A stretch of 64,000 bases of DNA from positions 46,717,778 through 46,781,777 of the forward strand of contig CM017567.1 in NCBI GenBank assembly GCA_007844125.1, given 5' to 3'. Both the position numbers and the translations under genes were made by a program. Each line of letters starts with the position of its first letter. Within the stretch, counting starts at the first letter, position 1. Source of the stretch: Sinonovacula constricta (taxonomy: Eukaryota; Mollusca; Bivalvia; Cardiida; Solecurtidae). Below are positions 60,626 to 64,000 of this stretch, piece after piece. Below the pieces are notes generated by a model. It did no database searches and was not told where the DNA came from. It was given only the letters and a program-made list of their open reading frames with translations.

Positions 60626-61837
60626 AAACAAACAAACACACAACGTTTAGACAGCAGAACTGCTTACAAGTTTTGTATAACAATCTGAGATAAATTTTTT
60701 TTATAAAAACAACAGATAAATCAGATACGAGATTTTTGATCTGTTGCTTATTGTGAGTTAATAAAAATATCGTTTGAATGTGCAAAGGTTTGAAAATTTA
60801 TAGTGCACAGTGTCCAGTCTGTCAAGTTACTACCCTGTCCATTAAAGGGTTAATTTAGCATCACACGTGAAGCCTGATTTTATCGGTCCGAACTGTGTAC
60901 CCCTATTAGTTGTAGAGCTGGCCGTTTGTTTGTCCCGTATCTGCGTATTTCCAATACAAACGTGAAATAATTTATCCAAATACAAACCCCCAGACGAATG
61001 TTTACCCTAGGCCGTATCTCGCCTTTACTCCGATAGGAGAGGAAAAGGAGCAGCGAGATGGCAAGAATAAGAGAGGTTGGATGGTTTTCACTACATTGAG
61101 TACCGTACGCTATGAATACACATGACATAATTTCATATGTCACCCTGTTTTATCATGGGGGATAGATCTGTCGTACGCCGTTCTACAGTAAGGACGTGTG
61201 TATTTTACCTTGTCTGACATAACAGATTGCACAGGAGATAAACAAATGACAGCAGTTAAAAAGAAAGACACGAATATACAGATGGTTTGTTTTATATGTG
61301 GAGTACACTTTTAAAATATGAAGTGCTTTAAGTGAGTGCGTTTGGTCGTGATCCATGGTGTATCGGATTGATTCTTTGTGCTTGCCATTGCGGAAGGTCA
61401 ATTCGTTGTTTGGTAGATTTAAACCACTGTTTCGCGTCCACAGCTCCACAGACTACTACTTGGATTTACATAAAAAAAAATAATTCACTTTTCTCCAGGA
61501 TGTTTTTATCTTCACCGGCAGGTCAGGATGGAGGTAAGAGAGAACTTTATCTACTTGTTTAACACGCTTAATGGTTGGTAATTTGCTAGGCACCTGGAAA
61601 AATGGTAGTTAAATGCATGTATGAGATAAAGGATGGACCATTGGAATGAATAAACTATCCGATAAGGAGTCAGGGTATGGCAGTACATGTATGTATTTAT
61701 TTCCAGTCGTGCCTCCCTTGTTGTATTTAGTGTACTTTTCTTCACTTACTAGAATGTTTAGTAAGATGACATTTGGATTTTCCTAGGAGATTTAGGATGC
61801 CATCATGATCAGCACTTGCGTCACCAGTCCCATTCGG
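60626..61837. other. No gene supported
   Basis: Overlapping short ORFs on both strands (60880-61143, 61183-61449, 61332-61562) lack domains. An ATG-TCAGACAAG|GTAAAA string on the minus strand near 61225 could be a first exon, but nothing downstream confirms it. Confidence 0.35.
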
Positions 61838-61922
61838 TGCCATTACGACCACAACTACAACCAACACAATCCTTGCACCACCCCTACCACTACTACCACG
61901 ACTATCATAGTGATAGTCGTCG

Positions 61923-61968
<46 letters not shown>

Positions 61969-62092
61969 TATCATCATCATCATCATCATCACCATCATCA
62001 ATAGCGTCATCACCATCATCATCAGCAGCAGCAGCAGCAACAGCAGCAGCATGATCATCAACACTTTCATCATCATAATCAACATCATCATT

Positions 62093-62125
<33 letters not shown>

Positions 62126-62203
62126 TACAACATTACCGCCAGTACCACCATTATCATCATCATCACCGCCATTACCTTCATTTTTATAATCATTATCATC
62201 ATT

Positions 62204-62235
<32 letters not shown>

Positions 62236-62306
62236 TATCATCATCATCATCATCATCATCGTCATCATCATCACAACCACCACCACCACCACCACCTTTA
62301 TCACTA
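61838..62306. repeat. (ATC)n array, G-poor plus strand
   Basis: About 470 bp of ATC and ACC triplets with an AGC run at 62025-62052. Pure ATC runs at 61922-61968 and 62209-62260. Confidence 0.97.
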
Positions 62307-62741
62307 TCATCGAGTATGTTTATTCGATTATATGAACTCCTATGAAATATGAGATCTTTATGCCTACATCTCTAATGTATGAATGATAAAAAGCCCGCCA
62401 ATGAATAATACAGCTCATACATCCGGATGCTTTATCACTGACCTTTAAACACATCTAACCCTTGTGCACCAAATTCCCCAAATTTCAGACATACAGATGA
62501 TGCATTAACATTTTCATTCTCAAACATGTATAGATACAGCTATATTTCTTTCTCCATCGGTTACTGCTTTGTTTCCATTCTCTCAGTTTTATATTTGTCT
62601 GTCTTTCTCGATAATTGAAAGTTTGTATGCATATATAAAGCTTTTTTTTAAGAATCAATGTTTGACATAGTATAGTTACAAATGTATATTCTTTGGCTGA
62701 TGTAAAGCAATTACGAAAATGACATATTTAGTTTGGTTATT

Positions 62742-63346
62742 CAGGGGCGGATTTAGACGTGGCCGCACCCAACGAAGAACTCCCCCCCCCCCCTCCAAAA
62801 AAATAAAATAAAAAAGTAAAAAAAAAAAAAAAATAAATAAATAAAAGAAAATAATCCTTAATCCGTAAAAATAAATATAAGTTAATATAAGTCAGCCACA
62901 AATTGTAAAGTTGTAATGTTAAATCTATTTTAACAGAACGAAATGTTATGTACGGGTTTGGGGTGCAAACTTTCGGAAAACATTACGAGCTTGTTAAACA
63001 TATAAATGACACTTAGAATAAATACCACGTCTCCTCTAATAAAATGAAACAAAAACATGCCCCCTCTAAAAACTTGGTACAAACAACACGCCCCACCCCC
63101 TTAAAACTTAAAAGAAAACACACGAAAAACTTCGAACAAAAACAAAACAAAACACACACACCCCTCTAAAAGACTTGGAACAAAACACACGCCTCCCTCT
63201 AAAAGACTTGGAATAAAAACACGCCCCTCTAAAAGACTTGGAACAAAACACACACACCCTCTAAAAGACTTGGAATAAAAACACGCCCCCTCTAAAAGAC
63301 TTGGAACAAAACATGCCTCCCTCTAAAAAATCCCAGATCCGCACAC
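62742..63346. mobile_element. Possible hAT-like element holding a minisatellite
   Basis: Starts CAGGGGCGGATTTAGACG and ends with CCCAGATCCGCACACT, resembling the CAGGGGCGGATC terminus reversed. No target duplication seen, so the limits are provisional. Confidence 0.5.
63050..63330. repeat. Minisatellite of about 32-34 bp units
   Basis: Units of CCCTCTAAAAGACTTGGAAC followed by AAAACACACGC, with an alternating AATAAAAACACGC version. At least six clear units between 63165 and 63330 and decayed ones to the left. Confidence 0.85.
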
Positions 63347-63596
63347 TAATGGTATGATAATGGATTGGTACCGATGTTCTCTTACGTACATACCGCAAAC
63401 GTTGCGACCGCAATACACTTCAGAAAACACAGACTATTGATGGTCTGATAAATGAACCGTGCTTTGTTAGTGTTCGTTCTATATCTCATACTGTAACAAC
63501 AACCGTGTTCAACTAATCGGGTCAATACTATTATGGTCATGTCCAGTCATTGTTAGACCAGAAATATACTTAAACATCTGGGCAGAACCACCAACG

Positions 63597-63850
63597 ACCG
63601 GTCGCAATAGCTCAAGTGATAGAGCGTCGGCTTGCGGATCGAGAGGTCGCGGGTTCAAACCCCGGCCGGGGCAAATCAAAGACTTTAAAGTTGGTAGTAG
63701 TTGCTTCCTCCTAACGCTCGGGGCTAAGCGGACAGCATTACGTCTGACTCGTCGGTGTCAGTAAAATGGACCGGTCGGGTTCAGTACCTGTGCTATAATG
63801 ATAGCAATGTCGCTGCACAGTATCGGCAAAAATGCTGGCAAATCCCTTCC
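63597..63850 (+). mobile_element. SINE-2 copy, complete head
   Basis: tRNA-like head: A box in AATAGCTCAAGTGATAGAGC, B box in GCGGGTTCAAACCCCGG. The body has TTTAAAGTTGGTAGTAGTTG, CTCGGGGCTAAGCGGACAGC, and ends near GGCAAAAATGCTGGCAAATC. The long body shared with 49491 marks it as a SINE rather than a tRNA gene. Confidence 0.88.
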
Positions 63851-64000
63851 AGTTTTGAATGTATGGATATTTTTGTGTTCTAAAAATGGTACTCAACGTG
63901 TCTCCCTTTTAGAAATTAGAAAACTCCAAATATTATGTTATATCCTCTTTAGGAGAAGTGTTTTGCTATTGACTATCATTTGGAAACAAGATACAGCATT

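Noticed and set aside
61183..61449. Minus-strand first exon near 61225 (ATG TCA GAC AAG, GT donor)
   Set aside because: Weak start context and no following exon recognised; too short to trust.

Overview
The window is eukaryotic, AT-rich, intron-containing DNA, most likely from a bivalve mollusc or a close lophotrochozoan relative. That guess rests on a single intron-rich transporter gene in a very repeat-dense setting, several tRNA-derived SINE families, an APE-type LINE, many short inverted-repeat DNA elements, and an extreme load of triplet microsatellites. The species cannot be named from the sequence alone.

The only convincing host gene is an SLC17-family transporter (sialin / vesicular glutamate transporter-like, major facilitator superfamily) on the minus strand. 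Six coding exons lie between 6459 (start codon) and 692. All splice junctions are GT-AG and phase-consistent, giving 330 codons. The 3' half (about TM7-12) lies beyond the left edge. Two charged residues usually conserved in the family, the TM1 arginine and the TM4 glutamate, are not present.

Almost everything else is mobile or tandem-repeated DNA. (1) An approximately 500-bp terminal-inverted-repeat element flanked by TTAA recurs about 18 times across the window (MITE-T here). Two adjacent pairs share a single TTAA, and one copy has amplified an internal 54-bp segment nine-fold. (2) A 382-bp inverted-repeat element with a perfect 9-bp target duplication (MITE-N) occurs three times. (3) Several hAT-like elements with CAG...CTG ends are found at about 9.4, 21.8, 24.2, 35.5, 42.5 and 62.7 kb. 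(4) A 1358-bp long-TIR element sits at 14582-15939 with a GGCCTC duplication. (5) A decayed LINE lies at 9929-14455, with ORF1, endonuclease and reverse transcriptase remnants. (6) At least three, probably four, tRNA-headed SINE families are present. (7) Microsatellites and minisatellites include a run of G-poor triplet arrays (16.6, 22.7, 25.3, 27.5, 31.0, 53.5 and 61.8 kb), a 45-bp array at 33.1 kb and a 17-bp array at 47.4 kb. (8) A diverged segmental duplication links 38.6-41.3 kb with 41.9-43.65 kb.

From about 17 kb rightwards I see no supportable host protein-coding exon. The long predicted ORFs there are translations of microsatellites. No novel protein-coding system was found. The most unusual signals are structural: the TTAA element family and its tandem junctions, and the set of strand-asymmetric triplet arrays.
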